Origin: Rhodonellum sp041748555
GTDB lineage: Bacteria; Bacteroidota; Bacteroidia; Cytophagales; Cyclobacteriaceae
Reading direction: 5' to 3'
Assembly (NCBI GenBank): GCA_041748555.1
Contig: JBGTDA010000056.1
Span: 17,409-81,408 of the forward strand
DNA length: 64,000 nt
Shown here: positions 8,980 through 18,128 of the stretch, piece by piece
How positions within the stretch are numbered: the stretch's first letter is position 1
Layout of the letters: every line of letters begins with the position of its first letter
Notes under the pieces: model-generated
Seen by the model: the letters and a program-made list of their open reading frames with translations, nothing else
What the model was told of the DNA's origin: nothing
Databases searched by the model: none
Position numbers and translations under genes: made by a program

Positions 8980-10734
8980 ATGATGAAAAAGAACAGACAA
9001 ATTTTGATAATTATCCTCGGCTGCCTCTTTTTTGGAGGTGTGGCAGGTTGGATGTTGAAAGGTGATGGCAATCAAGAAGAACATCTTCATGTTGCCGATG
9101 ATGGAACGGTTTATACCTGTTCCATGCATCCCCAGATCCGTCAGGATGAACCGGGCCAGTGTCCGATTTGTGGCATGGCACTTACACCTGTAAGCCAGAG
9201 TAGCGGAGAATCCGATCCATACATTCTGGAAATGACACCCGAGGCTATGGCGCTTTCCAACGTCATGACCACCACTGTAGAATCAGGTCAGTCCAGCAAT
9301 ACCATCCAATTGACAGGAAAGATTCAGAAGGATGAACAGCGGGTTACTAGTTTGACCGCTAATTACGCAGGAAGGATTGAGCATTTGTTTGTGAGTTTTA
9401 CAGGTCAGGAAGTTCGTAAAGGTCAAAAACTGGCTACAGTCTATTCCCCTGATTTGGTAAATGCACAAAAGGAATTGTTGGAGACAATGAAAATGAAAGC
9501 TTCCAATCCGGCACTTTACGAGGCTGCTAGAGAAAAACTCAGACTTTGGAATATTTCTGAAACCCAGATCAAAGAATTAGAGAATTCCGGTGAGCTCAAA
9601 ACCCAGTTTGATATAGTGGCAGAAGCGTCAGGCGTAGTCACAGCACGGAATGTTTCTGTAGGTGATTTTGTGAATAGGGGAACTCCTTTGTTCGAAATAG
9701 TCGATTTGAGTATGGTTTGGGTGGTTTTGGATGCATATGAATCGGATCTCGGAGGGATCAGCAGAGGTGATCAAGTTACGTTTACTGTCAATGCTTTGCC
9801 GGGAAAAGAATTTGAGGCAACGGTTTCATTTATTGATCCCATACTGAATCCTGACACGCGAACCCTGGCCATCAGGGCGGAAGCAACTAATCCCGCTCAA
9901 CAATTAAAACCGGGTATGTTTGTTACAGGTTTGATCGAAACGGAGGGAATAACCGCCGTACAAGGACTATTGATACCTAGATCCGCAGTTCTTTGGACAG
10001 GTAAGCGATCTGTTGTTTACTTGCAAAAAGGAACAAAATCCGCTCCTGCTTTCGAAATGCGCGAGATAATCTTGGGACCCAGAGCGGGAGATCAATATTT
10101 AGTCGAATCAGGATTGGAACCAGGTGAAGAAGTGGTGACAAACGGAGTGTTTGCGGTTGATGCCGCAGCACAGTTGACCGGAAACTACAGTATGATGAAT
10201 AGACCTGAAATTAAAACTTTGGATGTGCCTGACGATTTCAGAAAACAATTGTCATCTGTAGTGCAGGCTTATTTATCCCTGAAAAACGCTTTGGTAAAAA
10301 CGGATGTAAAGGCAACTCAGGCCGCCGTTCCCAAAATCAAAACTGCATTGGGGAGTGTTCAAATGGGACTGCTTGAAGATAATGCACATGACGTTTGGAT
10401 GAGTTTGTTAAAACCGATTCAGGGCAGTTTGGATGAAATCCAGCAAAAAGTTGATATAGAGGAACAGCGGAAGGAATTTGAAGTCTTGTCTGATAATCTG
10501 ATAGAAGCAGTGGAATATTTTGGCGTGGAAGATAATGTACTGTACAAACAATACTGTCCCATGGCCTTCCGGGATCAGGGAGCATATTGGTTAAGTGCTG
10601 AAAAAGAAATCCAAAATCCTTATTTTGGTGACCAAATGCTTACATGTGGTGAGGTGAAGCAGGAGTACGAACCGGGAGCAAAGGTTACGGTAAATCCAAA
10701 AATTGATATGCCTGTTCCCGGTCATAATCATTGA
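8980..10734 (+). CDS. CusB-type periplasmic adaptor with metal-binding domain and DUF3347
   Basis: This 584-residue membrane-fusion protein has an N-terminal membrane anchor (residues 8-24). A heavy-metal-binding domain follows, with YTCSMHPQI at 45-53 and CPICGMAL at 61-68 (C47, H50, C61, C64). Barrel-sandwich and beta-barrel adaptor domains follow to about residue 400. The C-terminal 150 residues match the DUF3347 pattern with YKQYCPMAF and a late Cys. The tail is GHNH. DUF3347 is common in Bacteroidota Cus-type adaptors and probably binds copper. I start at ATG 8980 instead of an in-frame TTG at 8956 that overlaps the TolC gene. It pairs the pump with the outer-membrane channel. Confidence 0.9.
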   Translation: MMKKNRQILIIILGCLFFGGVAGWMLKGDGNQEEHLHVADDGTVYTCSMHPQIRQDEPGQCPICGMALTPVSQSSGESDPYILEMTPEAMALSNVMTTTVESGQSSNTIQLTGKIQKDEQRVTSLTANYAGRIEHLFVSFTGQEVRKGQKLATVYSPDLVNAQKELLETMKMKASNPALYEAAREKLRLWNISETQIKELENSGELKTQFDIVAEASGVVTARNVSVGDFVNRGTPLFEIVDLSMVWVVLDAYESDLGGISRGDQVTFTVNALPGKEFEATVSFIDPILNPDTRTLAIRAEATNPAQQLKPGMFVTGLIETEGITAVQGLLIPRSAVLWTGKRSVVYLQKGTKSAPAFEMREIILGPRAGDQYLVESGLEPGEEVVTNGVFAVDAAAQLTGNYSMMNRPEIKTLDVPDDFRKQLSSVVQAYLSLKNALVKTDVKATQAAVPKIKTALGSVQMGLLEDNAHDVWMSLLKPIQGSLDEIQQKVDIEEQRKEFEVLSDNLIEAVEYFGVEDNVLYKQYCPMAFRDQGAYWLSAEKEIQNPYFGDQMLTCGEVKQEYEPGAKVTVNPKIDMPVPGHNH

Positions 10735-10990
10735 GATGGATTAAAAACGATCAATAATGGTTTAACCGTGAAAATGACCTATCTATTACTCTCCTCAAAA
10801 TCAAGTTGAATTTTTTGGAGGCATGAATTTTCTTATGAACCTCCGAGGTTTTTCTTACGATGAAGATTTCCTGGATTTGTATATAAAAAAGGAATTCATA
10901 TTCCTTTTCAAGATATTATTGCTAAATGATTCGTTTCCTCAAAGGGCAAGTGCTTTTGTGGATATTGCGGAGAATAATTTTGCGGATGAA

Positions 10991-12031
10991 TCAGATAGGG
11001 CTTATATCATTATCCAAAGCACTTGAATTATAGATGCTGTCCCGTAAAACTTCATCCAGCTTTTTAGCCTCTTTACTGATAATTTCCAGATAGAAATTGA
11101 TATCCTTACTACAGCTCCGGAGGTCCATTAATTCTAGAATACCTATAATATTTGCAAGCTTCGACCTCATCAGATGCGACTGATTGAAGGTAAGGTCTTT
11201 TAAAAACTGACTTTGCTTCTCCAACAAAAACTCTGATTTCTTTTTATCTGAAACATTAAAAAAGCAACCAACCATAGAAAGTGGTTTTCCATCCAGATCC
11301 CATTTGATTACTTTACCGTATCCGGTTACCCACAATTCGAGGCCAATCAACGTCCGTAATCTAAAATCACAATGAAAGGGATTTTTTCCTATGCTTTTGA
11401 AATGATCCTCAAGCCTTGATTCCACTTTTATTTTGTCCTCTTTATCAATGTGATTTTGCCATTTCACGTCTGTTTGGAAATCCTGACAGTCATTATAACC
11501 CAACATTTTCTTTAAGGTATTGCTCATTTGATCCTTTCCTTTATCCAAGTCCGAAACCCAATACCCAATTAGACTGTCATCAAATAAACCTTCCATAATT
11601 TCATTCTTGATTTGATATTCATAGGCAAAATCTGGAAAAGTCAGACTCTTTTCGTTAAACTTCTGAATATCATGTCCCAAGGCAGAAACCTGAACATTGC
11701 CTAGGATGTCCTTGAATATGGAAAATTCCCAGCGGGTCCAATGAAAATCACTGCCATCGGATCTGATTTTTCTGGATTCCATAACAAAACTCCGTTTATC
11801 CGTTTCAAGTGCTTTATTTAGCATTTGCTTAAAATTCGAAAAATCGATGGTAAAAAGATAATCCTCAAACAAGCTACTTCCTGTCGAGTTGGTATACAAG
11901 GAGAGTTGTTTTTGAAATTTGTTGTTGGAGAATAAAATTTTCCCATCTTTATCCATCTGAAAATAATAGAGAAAATCAGAGTGGATCAAAGAATTGTTAT
12001 GTTGGGTCAATGTGTTAATTTTGTGGTTCAC
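10991..12031 (-). CDS. PAS-domain sensor with histidine-kinase dimerisation helix but no ATPase domain
   Basis: This 346-residue soluble protein has two PAS-like modules, at roughly residues 18-125 and 145-265, with the second ending in the usual PAC-type FNVSDKKKSE. A coiled linker then leads to NQSHLMRSKLANIIG, which resembles the phospho-acceptor helix of Bacteroidota histidine kinases (H286). The protein ends 60 residues later, with no N, G1 or G2 ATP-binding boxes. It could be phosphorylated by a partner kinase or act as a non-catalytic sensor. The start is GTG at 12031; no in-frame ATG lies nearby. A good promoter (TTTG-N20-TAAATTTG) precedes it. It has no response-regulator neighbour. 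Confidence 0.75.
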   Translation of the reverse strand: MNHKINTLTQHNNSLIHSDFLYYFQMDKDGKILFSNNKFQKQLSLYTNSTGSSLFEDYLFTIDFSNFKQMLNKALETDKRSFVMESRKIRSDGSDFHWTRWEFSIFKDILGNVQVSALGHDIQKFNEKSLTFPDFAYEYQIKNEIMEGLFDDSLIGYWVSDLDKGKDQMSNTLKKMLGYNDCQDFQTDVKWQNHIDKEDKIKVESRLEDHFKSIGKNPFHCDFRLRTLIGLELWVTGYGKVIKWDLDGKPLSMVGCFFNVSDKKKSEFLLEKQSQFLKDLTFNQSHLMRSKLANIIGILELMDLRSCSKDINFYLEIISKEAKKLDEVLRDSIYNSSALDNDISPI

Positions 12032-12046
12032 ATTCTACAGATTTTT

Positions 12047-12078
12047 CAAATTTAAATAATTAGAATATAAAAAGCAAA
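12047..12078 (-). promoter_or_regulatory. Bacteroidota-type promoter of the PAS sensor
   Basis: On the minus strand TTTG (12078-12075) is followed after 20 bases by TAAATTTG (12054-12047), matching the TTTG/TAnnTTTG consensus. The GTG start is 15 bases beyond the -7 box, which implies a very short leader. Confidence 0.55.
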
Positions 12079-12138
12079 ATAAACAATGTGTAATACAGTA
12101 ATCTATCTTCCAATTACTTTACGCTGAATTTAATTAAT

Positions 12139-12738
12139 ATGGAAAAAGATCTTTTTCTCAATAGATCCAAATTTGGATCTCAGGAAAACACAGGAAATTT
12201 GATGCACTTGGAGGCAGCTGAGGCACTTTTAAATGAATGGGTAAAAAATGAAAAATTAAAGGTTCATATGAAGCAGGTTGGGCATTTAATGAAAGAATAC
12301 GCCGGATATAAAAATTATGATGAATCAACACAGCACATGTGGTACCTAAGCGGCCTCCTTCATGATGCTGATTGGGATCAGTGGCCCGACGATCACTGCG
12401 GAAAAATCATAGAAGAACTGGAGTCAAGAAAAATAGATCCAAGGATTATTAAAGCTATTGCCAGTCACGGTCCGAGGTATTTCGGTGTGGAACCAACTTC
12501 AGAAATGGATAAGATGTTATATGCTTTTGATGAACTTTCAGGTTTTGTTCATGCATATTCTCTGATGCGGCCTCAGGGATATGAGGGAATGGAAGTAAAA
12601 GGCGTAAAAAAAAGGCTGAAGGATAAAAATTTTGCAGCACAGGTAAGCAGAGAAGACATAGCTGATGCTTCCGAGAGAGCAGGCATTCCCTTAGATGATC
12701 TTATCAGATTTGTAATTGCAAATCAGCTGCGACCATAA
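12139..12738 (+). CDS. HD-domain phosphohydrolase-like protein
   Basis: This 199-residue protein carries an HD-superfamily fold. The metal-binding pair H75-D76 lies in GLLHDADWDQWP, His43 is a plausible first ligand, and a later YAFDELSGF supplies the second Asp. Proteins of this type hydrolyse phosphate esters of nucleotides or act on signalling molecules; the exact substrate cannot be told from sequence. It is a single gene closed by a strong hairpin terminator. About 25 residues precede the domain and look unstructured. The start ATG at 12139 is the first possible. Confidence 0.75.
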   Translation: MEKDLFLNRSKFGSQENTGNLMHLEAAEALLNEWVKNEKLKVHMKQVGHLMKEYAGYKNYDESTQHMWYLSGLLHDADWDQWPDDHCGKIIEELESRKIDPRIIKAIASHGPRYFGVEPTSEMDKMLYAFDELSGFVHAYSLMRPQGYEGMEVKGVKKRLKDKNFAAQVSREDIADASERAGIPLDDLIRFVIANQLRP

Positions 12739-12770
12739 CGGATACAAGGGATATCTGAGTTTTTACAAAC

Positions 12771-12799
12771 AAAAAAGGAGGTTCTTGCCTCCTTTTTTT
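12771..12799. terminator. Bidirectional terminator between HD and DUF4494 genes
   Basis: AAAAAAGGAGG (12771-12781) pairs perfectly with CCTCCTTTTTT (12788-12798) around a 6-base loop. The A and T tracts on the two sides let it work for both convergent genes. The DUF4494 stop codon lies within its right edge. Confidence 0.85.
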
Positions 12800-13310
12800 A
12801 TTCTTCGGTATGATCTTGAAATTCCGGTTCAACCTCTCTCACAGGTTTTAAATTTTCGGGAATTGAAGGATTGAGATCATCCTCTTTTTCGTACGGGAAT
12901 ATTTCAACTATAGAACTTTCAGTAATGTCGGGAACTCTGAAGGTTACCAGCATATTATTTAAGCTTTCGAAGATCCTCTCATAAGCCTCCTTCACATCAT
13001 GGGCAGTTACCAACATAAACTGAGTGACTTTTTTCTCTTTTCCACTATCAGCATCGGCTACTAAATAGGTGATTTTACACTTATGCCACACATCTATATC
13101 GTCGTAGAAAAAAACATCTACGATATTGCTTTTACTGATATTGGTAACTTGAAAATCACCTCTGATAACTGATCCCAACATATCGTAAATCCGTGCCTCG
13201 GCTTCGGTAAAAGACACCGCATCTACCAAGTATTGTTCCGAAACATTTTTGAGCATTCCCTGCTCACTTTCTTTGGCGTATTTTACCTTGCACAAAAACC
13301 AGGTTCTCAT
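12798..13310 (-). CDS. DUF4494 domain-containing protein
   Basis: This 170-residue soluble protein matches the Bacteroidota family DUF4494. It begins MRTWFLCKVKYAKE, and YLVDAVSFTEAEARIY and an ITKSNI-like segment (ISKSNIVDVFF) follow. The last 25 residues are acidic and low in complexity. The function of the family is unknown. It is a monocistronic gene facing the HD-domain gene across a shared terminator. No signal peptide or membrane segment is present, so it is cytoplasmic. Confidence 0.85.
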   Translation of the reverse strand: MRTWFLCKVKYAKESEQGMLKNVSEQYLVDAVSFTEAEARIYDMLGSVIRGDFQVTNISKSNIVDVFFYDDIDVWHKCKITYLVADADSGKEKKVTQFMLVTAHDVKEAYERIFESLNNMLVTFRVPDITESSIVEIFPYEKEDDLNPSIPENLKPVREVEPEFQDHTEE

Positions 13311-13623
13311 ATTTTTTGATTAGTTTTTTCTGCTGCGAAGGTAAGATATATTGACAAAAGCACCAATGAAAATGAAGAATTGGGAAACGGGAATACAGCC
13401 CTGATGGTATTAGTGACTTTTTTTCACAAGCATATGGTTAAATCCGTGTTGCTTCGACTGAATATATCTCACAATAGAAGATTTCTTCTGCAGTCCAACT
13501 CCTTTTATAAAAGCCAGTACACTTACCGAAGAAAAGAAGATATTGATTTACTTATGTTGCTTTTTATCCGGAAATTGTTTCGCTCTCAAAATTTGGCGTA
13601 AATTATTATTTAAATAATTTTCT
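13311..13623. other. Intergenic region before the patatin gene
   Basis: This 313-base gap lies between divergent DUF4494 and patatin genes. A 73-codon open frame at 13380-13601 has no recognisable features and is probably chance. I found no full TTTG/TAnnTTTG promoter; TACCTTCG at 13343-13336 on the minus strand is a one-mismatch -7 box near the DUF4494 start. Confidence 0.5.
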
Positions 13624-15912
13624 ATGTGGAAAAACGTGCTTTATAGTTTTCCGATCCAGCTATTGCTGCTTCATTTTAAAAAAAATCTGTTTCTTATATT
13701 TTTTTGGATTCTGCTCACCTTAATAGTTTTGCAAAATTTCGGAACTGTGTTGGGAATTCCCTTTTTGTTTTTGGACCCGGAATACCTGAATGCAGTTTCC
13801 TGGCAAGGATTTTTTCTAATGGGTATTGGGCTGGCTATTTTTACGATGGCATTTCATATGACCACTTATATTCTGGATGCTGTGCGATACAGGTTTCTAG
13901 CGGTCATCAAAAGACCCTTCATTCAGTTTTGTGTCAACAACTCCATTATTCCATTGATATTTTACATAATTTACCTCTATAGCTTCATAGCTTTTCAGTT
14001 GGATAATGAACTTCCGAGCAACTGGGAAATCGTGCGTTATATACTGGGGTTTATTCTGGGAACAGTCATGACCTATGCTGTTGTTTTTGTCTATTTGAGC
14101 TTTACCAACAAGGATTTTTTCATCCTATTTGCGGATTCTGTGGAAAAGCAAATGCGAAAAGTCAATATTTCCCGCGCCAATATGCTACGCCAAATCAAAG
14201 AGAGCAGACATCACGAAAAGCAAGTTCTGAATTATCTGGATTATAAATCCGGATTCAAATCAGTCGTCCGGGATTTTTCCAAATATCAAGGATATCAGCT
14301 GTTTCGGGTATTCGATCAGAATCATCTCAATCTTTTTATCATCCAGGCTTTACTGATTTTTTTGATCTTATTCCTGGGGTTTTTCAGAGAATACCCGTTT
14401 CTTCAGATACCTGCAGCCATGAGCGGCCTGCTTTTACTTGCTGTATTGATGATGCTGGTAGGAGCTGTGGCATTTTGGTTAAGAGATTGGGCAATTCCTT
14501 TAGTGTTGGGCGGCTTGGTCTTGCTTAATTATATGACCGGCACCGAATTCTATAACCGGCCCCATACGGCCTTCGGTCTGAATTACAATATCCCTCCGGC
14601 TGATTATAGTTTGGAATATCTTGAGCAGCTTCTCCATGCTGACAGTATCCAAAAAGACAAGGATTATACGCTAGGGATTCTCCAAAATTGGCGAAATAAA
14701 TTTCCCGAAGACCAAAACCCCAGAATGGTATTTATCACCACCAGTGGTGGAGGCCAACGTTCTGCACTATGGACTTTAAATGTGCTGCAAAATGCCGAAA
14801 AGGTCAGTGATGGCAGGTTGTTCAATCATACTCAGATGATCACCGGAGCTTCGGGAGGGACAGTTGGAGCTGCGTTTTTCAGAGAAATATACTTAAGGTC
14901 GCTGGATGATCCTTCCATAGATATTTATGCTCGGAAATACCTCGATCAGATTTCCTCTGATAATCTAAACCCAATCATTTTCACTTTGTTGGTCAATGAT
15001 TTGTTGATCAGAAACCAATATTTTGAATATAATGGAAGGCTTTACCTCAAAGATCGGGGATATGCTTTTGAAAACCAGCTGAATATCAATACAGAAGGTG
15101 TTCTGGACAAACCCCTTAAGAGTTATAGGGTCCCTGAATATGAGAGTAAGATACCGATGCTTCCCATTGCGCCACTCATCACTAATGATGGAAGAAAGCT
15201 GTTTATTTCGCCACATTCAATGGCCTATATGGGCATATCAATAGAAAGGAGTGAAGGACCTGATGAAAAAAGCCAATCTATAGACTTTCAGCGGTTTTTT
15301 GCCGGACATGATGCACCTAATCTAAGATTTCTCAGTGCGCTACGGATGGGTGCCACTTTCCCTTTCATTACACCACATATTCAATTGCCGTCAATCCCGA
15401 GGATGGAAACCATGGATGCGGGACTTTCCGATAACTTCGGGATTCAGGATGCTATCCGGTTTATGTACATATTTCAGAATTGGATCAAAGAGAACACCTC
15501 AGGAGTAACTTTGGTGACTATTCGTGATTCGGAGAAATCCACAGAAATTGAACCCAAAAAACCACCCACTATTCTGCAAAAATTGTCCACTCCACTTAAA
15601 AACATTTATATCAATTGGGATAATGTCCAAACGCTAAACAATGAAGTGCTTTTTAACTACATGAAAGAAAGTCTCGAATTCGATCTGGAAAAGATTGAAT
15701 TTGAATATAGTGTGGATCAATATCTCAAAGAGAGATATTCCAACAAGCCTTCGGCTGAGGTAAGTCAGGAAGAAATCGAGACGCAAAGAGCCTCCTTGAA
15801 CTGGAGGCTGACAGCGAGAGAGAAGAAATCCATTCTGGACAACATCAACAGCGCAAAGAACATCGCAGCCCTAAGGGAGATCCAGAATATTCAATTTACA
15901 ATTCCTGAATAA
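13624..15912 (+). CDS. Patatin-like phospholipase with N-terminal membrane domain
   Basis: This 762-residue protein has two parts. Residues 1-310 contain about seven hydrophobic segments in two groups (roughly 18-160 and 236-308) split by a charged loop. Residues 360-680 form a patatin domain: oxyanion loop S374-GGGQR, nucleophile S410 in GASGG (a variant of GxSxG), and the dyad aspartate D598 in DAG. Patatins hydrolyse acyl chains from phospholipids or other esters. The catalytic part probably lies on the cytoplasmic face, but topology is not certain. The stop lies 3 bases from the convergent antiporter stop, with no terminator between them. The physiological substrate is unknown. Confidence 0.85.
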   Translation: MWKNVLYSFPIQLLLLHFKKNLFLIFFWILLTLIVLQNFGTVLGIPFLFLDPEYLNAVSWQGFFLMGIGLAIFTMAFHMTTYILDAVRYRFLAVIKRPFIQFCVNNSIIPLIFYIIYLYSFIAFQLDNELPSNWEIVRYILGFILGTVMTYAVVFVYLSFTNKDFFILFADSVEKQMRKVNISRANMLRQIKESRHHEKQVLNYLDYKSGFKSVVRDFSKYQGYQLFRVFDQNHLNLFIIQALLIFLILFLGFFREYPFLQIPAAMSGLLLLAVLMMLVGAVAFWLRDWAIPLVLGGLVLLNYMTGTEFYNRPHTAFGLNYNIPPADYSLEYLEQLLHADSIQKDKDYTLGILQNWRNKFPEDQNPRMVFITTSGGGQRSALWTLNVLQNAEKVSDGRLFNHTQMITGASGGTVGAAFFREIYLRSLDDPSIDIYARKYLDQISSDNLNPIIFTLLVNDLLIRNQYFEYNGRLYLKDRGYAFENQLNINTEGVLDKPLKSYRVPEYESKIPMLPIAPLITNDGRKLFISPHSMAYMGISIERSEGPDEKSQSIDFQRFFAGHDAPNLRFLSALRMGATFPFITPHIQLPSIPRMETMDAGLSDNFGIQDAIRFMYIFQNWIKENTSGVTLVTIRDSEKSTEIEPKKPPTILQKLSTPLKNIYINWDNVQTLNNEVLFNYMKESLEFDLEKIEFEYSVDQYLKERYSNKPSAEVSQEEIETQRASLNWRLTAREKKSILDNINSAKNIAALREIQNIQFTIPE

Positions 15913-15915
15913 GGC

Positions 15916-17937
15916 TCAATCTATTTCAATTTCGGTTTCAAAGGCCTCAATGGCATCAGGTTTTCCCACGACATATAGCAGATCTCCGAGTTTCAGTTTA
16001 TGGTCACCGGTGATTTGAGTAATGGTTTTGTTTTTCCGTTTGATGGCAACCAGATTGATGCCGGCAGTTTCCCGCAGATGGACATCTTTTATAGGTTTGT
16101 TGATATAAGTTCCGCTGTCTTTTTCTACTTTGAGGGTAGCAAAATTGATCTCAGGCAAATCCAGCTTAAACTTTGAATCTGTATCCGGGGAAGTTTTCCG
16201 GAACATTTCATAATTATAAGATCTGACATCTTCAGTGAATTTTTCAATGTCGTGTCTAGGGACCAGGTACTTGTCGAGAACCCGGGTGAAAATTTCTATA
16301 GAGGTTTCAAATTCTTCAGGTATAACTTCGTCAGCACCTAATTTCAGGTTTTCTTCCATTTCATTCACATACCTGGTTCTGACAATTACAAAAGGATTTT
16401 TAGTGATATGCTTGATGTTGGTGATGATTCTTTTGGTAGCATCAGGATTGGAAATGGCAATAACCACCACTCTTGCCTTGTGGATATTCACATGCTCCAA
16501 AATGGATTCGTTTGAGGCATCGCCGTAAACTATAGGTTCCCCTTTTGCCGCTTCGTTTCGCACGGTTTCAGGATTCATTTCCACAATGACATATGGAATA
16601 TTTGCGGAGTTTGCAGCTCTGGATAGGTTCCTACCGTTAAGACCATATCCTATTATTACCAGATGGTCTTTTAAGCCGTCCTTTTCCAAATAAACCTCTG
16701 GAGAGGCTCCTGGCCCTGTGGCGAATTTTTTATGCAGTTTTTTAGGTAAGGGGATGTTCAGAACCTTGGATGCCAGCTTTTGTCTTTGCTTCAATACAAA
16801 AGGTGTTAAAGCCATTGTCAGAATAGAGATAGCTAAAAAATATTGGTAGGTGGTGTCATCCAAAAGGTTGTACTGAAGTCCTTCCTTGGCTAATAAAAGG
16901 GAAAATTCGCCTACCTGGAAAATCGAGAAACCAACCACAAAAGATTCCTGAAGTCCCTGTCCGATCGATTTTACCGAAATGGAGACCAATATAAACTTTA
17001 TCACAATCGTCAGGACCGTCAGTGCCAGAATCGTAAAAATATTTGAAACCAGAAAGCTGATATCAAACAGCATTCCCACGGAAACAAAAAAGAAACTCAA
17101 GAAAATCTCACGGAAGGGAAGTATTTTGCCTGTGGCATGATGGCTGTAGTCGGATTCGCTGATAATCAAACCTGCCAGAAAGGCTCCCAATCCAAGAGAT
17201 AATCCCAAGAGAGAAGTCAGATAGGCAACTGCAAAACAGGTGACAATGATGCTGAGCAGAAACAATTCTTCGCTTCGGGTTTTGGCAACTCTGAAAAGAA
17301 GGTTCGGAATAAGATATTTTGCACTTATAATGGTTATCAAAATTACCAGGCCGCCCTTCAAAGCCATAATCAACAAGGATAAGGCAATGTTTTCGGTTTC
17401 TCCTGCCAGCATAGGTGTGAAAAGCATCAGGGGAACAATAATCACGTCCTGAAAAATCAGAATGGCCAAGGTGGTCCTACCCGAAACCGTATTCACCTGA
17501 CCGGCCTCCTGAAGTAATTTAAGTACAATGGCGGTGGAGCTCAGCGCAAAAAGAAATCCCATGAAAACCGAAATATTCCACGCAAAACCAAATAGATGTG
17601 CCAGAAGTGTGGTGATCAATATGGTTAGGAAAACCTGTAATGACCCTCCGATAAATACCGCTTTTTTTATGGAGAGTAAACTTTTGAGCGAAAATTCCAT
17701 CCCTATAACGAACAGTAAAAGAATCACGCCAATTTCTGATAGCATTTCCACCGCCGTAGAAGCCGCAACCAAAGACAAACCATAGGGACCCGCTATCGCA
17801 CCTGTAAACAAAAACCCGATAATGGTTGGGATTTTGAGTCGCATGAACAAAAGAATCACCAATGTGGCCAATCCAAAAATGACTACTATATCTGAAAGTA
17901 AAGGGAATTCTACTGAAGCTAAAGAAAGATAATTCAT
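15916..17937 (-). CDS. KefB/CPA2-type cation:proton antiporter with RCK domains
   Basis: This 673-residue membrane protein has about 12-13 transmembrane helices up to residue 385. A TrkA-N (RCK_N) nucleotide-binding domain follows, starting at DHLVIIGYGLNGRNLSR (about residue 412), and a TrkA-C domain occupies about 590-672. The domain order is that of KefB/KefC potassium efflux systems and related CPA2 antiporters. The GYGLNG loop (GxGxxG) implies gating by NAD(H) or a similar ligand. No KefF/KefG-type ancillary oxidoreductase is adjacent. It is a single gene; transport of K+ versus Na+ for protons cannot be decided from sequence. Confidence 0.9.
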   Translation of the reverse strand: MNYLSLASVEFPLLSDIVVIFGLATLVILLFMRLKIPTIIGFLFTGAIAGPYGLSLVAASTAVEMLSEIGVILLLFVIGMEFSLKSLLSIKKAVFIGGSLQVFLTILITTLLAHLFGFAWNISVFMGFLFALSSTAIVLKLLQEAGQVNTVSGRTTLAILIFQDVIIVPLMLFTPMLAGETENIALSLLIMALKGGLVILITIISAKYLIPNLLFRVAKTRSEELFLLSIIVTCFAVAYLTSLLGLSLGLGAFLAGLIISESDYSHHATGKILPFREIFLSFFFVSVGMLFDISFLVSNIFTILALTVLTIVIKFILVSISVKSIGQGLQESFVVGFSIFQVGEFSLLLAKEGLQYNLLDDTTYQYFLAISILTMALTPFVLKQRQKLASKVLNIPLPKKLHKKFATGPGASPEVYLEKDGLKDHLVIIGYGLNGRNLSRAANSANIPYVIVEMNPETVRNEAAKGEPIVYGDASNESILEHVNIHKARVVVIAISNPDATKRIITNIKHITKNPFVIVRTRYVNEMEENLKLGADEVIPEEFETSIEIFTRVLDKYLVPRHDIEKFTEDVRSYNYEMFRKTSPDTDSKFKLDLPEINFATLKVEKDSGTYINKPIKDVHLRETAGINLVAIKRKNKTITQITGDHKLKLGDLLYVVGKPDAIEAFETEIEID

Positions 17938-18128
17938 ATAAACACTTGAAGTCTGTAGACTGAATCAATTTTAAAAATACGATAAACCAGCTGAAATTTT
18001 TGGAAAATAAATGTTTTGGTAACCTTATATTGAAAATCACTTTGAGTTTAAGGTTAGGTGACTTTTACAATTCTCCAATGTGGAGGCCTAAAAAACGGAT
18101 TTGAAAGCAATCATAGGTGAATCGCTGA

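Noticed and set aside
10817..10844. GGAGG/CCTCC hairpin after cusB as terminator
   Set aside because: Only a 5-bp stem with an 18-base loop; too weak to support.
10823..11026. 67-codon open frame with ATG between cusB and the PAS gene
   Set aside because: It overlaps the end of the PAS gene on the other strand, has no ribosome-binding or family pattern I recognise, and its composition fits chance.
13336..13368. Promoter for DUF4494 (TACCTTCG with an upstream TTTG)
   Set aside because: The -7 box has one mismatch and the TTTG is only 11 bases away, far from the 19-21 base spacing.
13380..13601. 73-codon open frame before the patatin gene
   Set aside because: No recognisable domain or signal; it lies in an intergenic region that is expected to hold regulatory sequence.
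17519..18040. 173-codon open frame on the minus strand overlapping the antiporter start
   Set aside because: It lies almost wholly within the well-supported antiporter gene in another frame.
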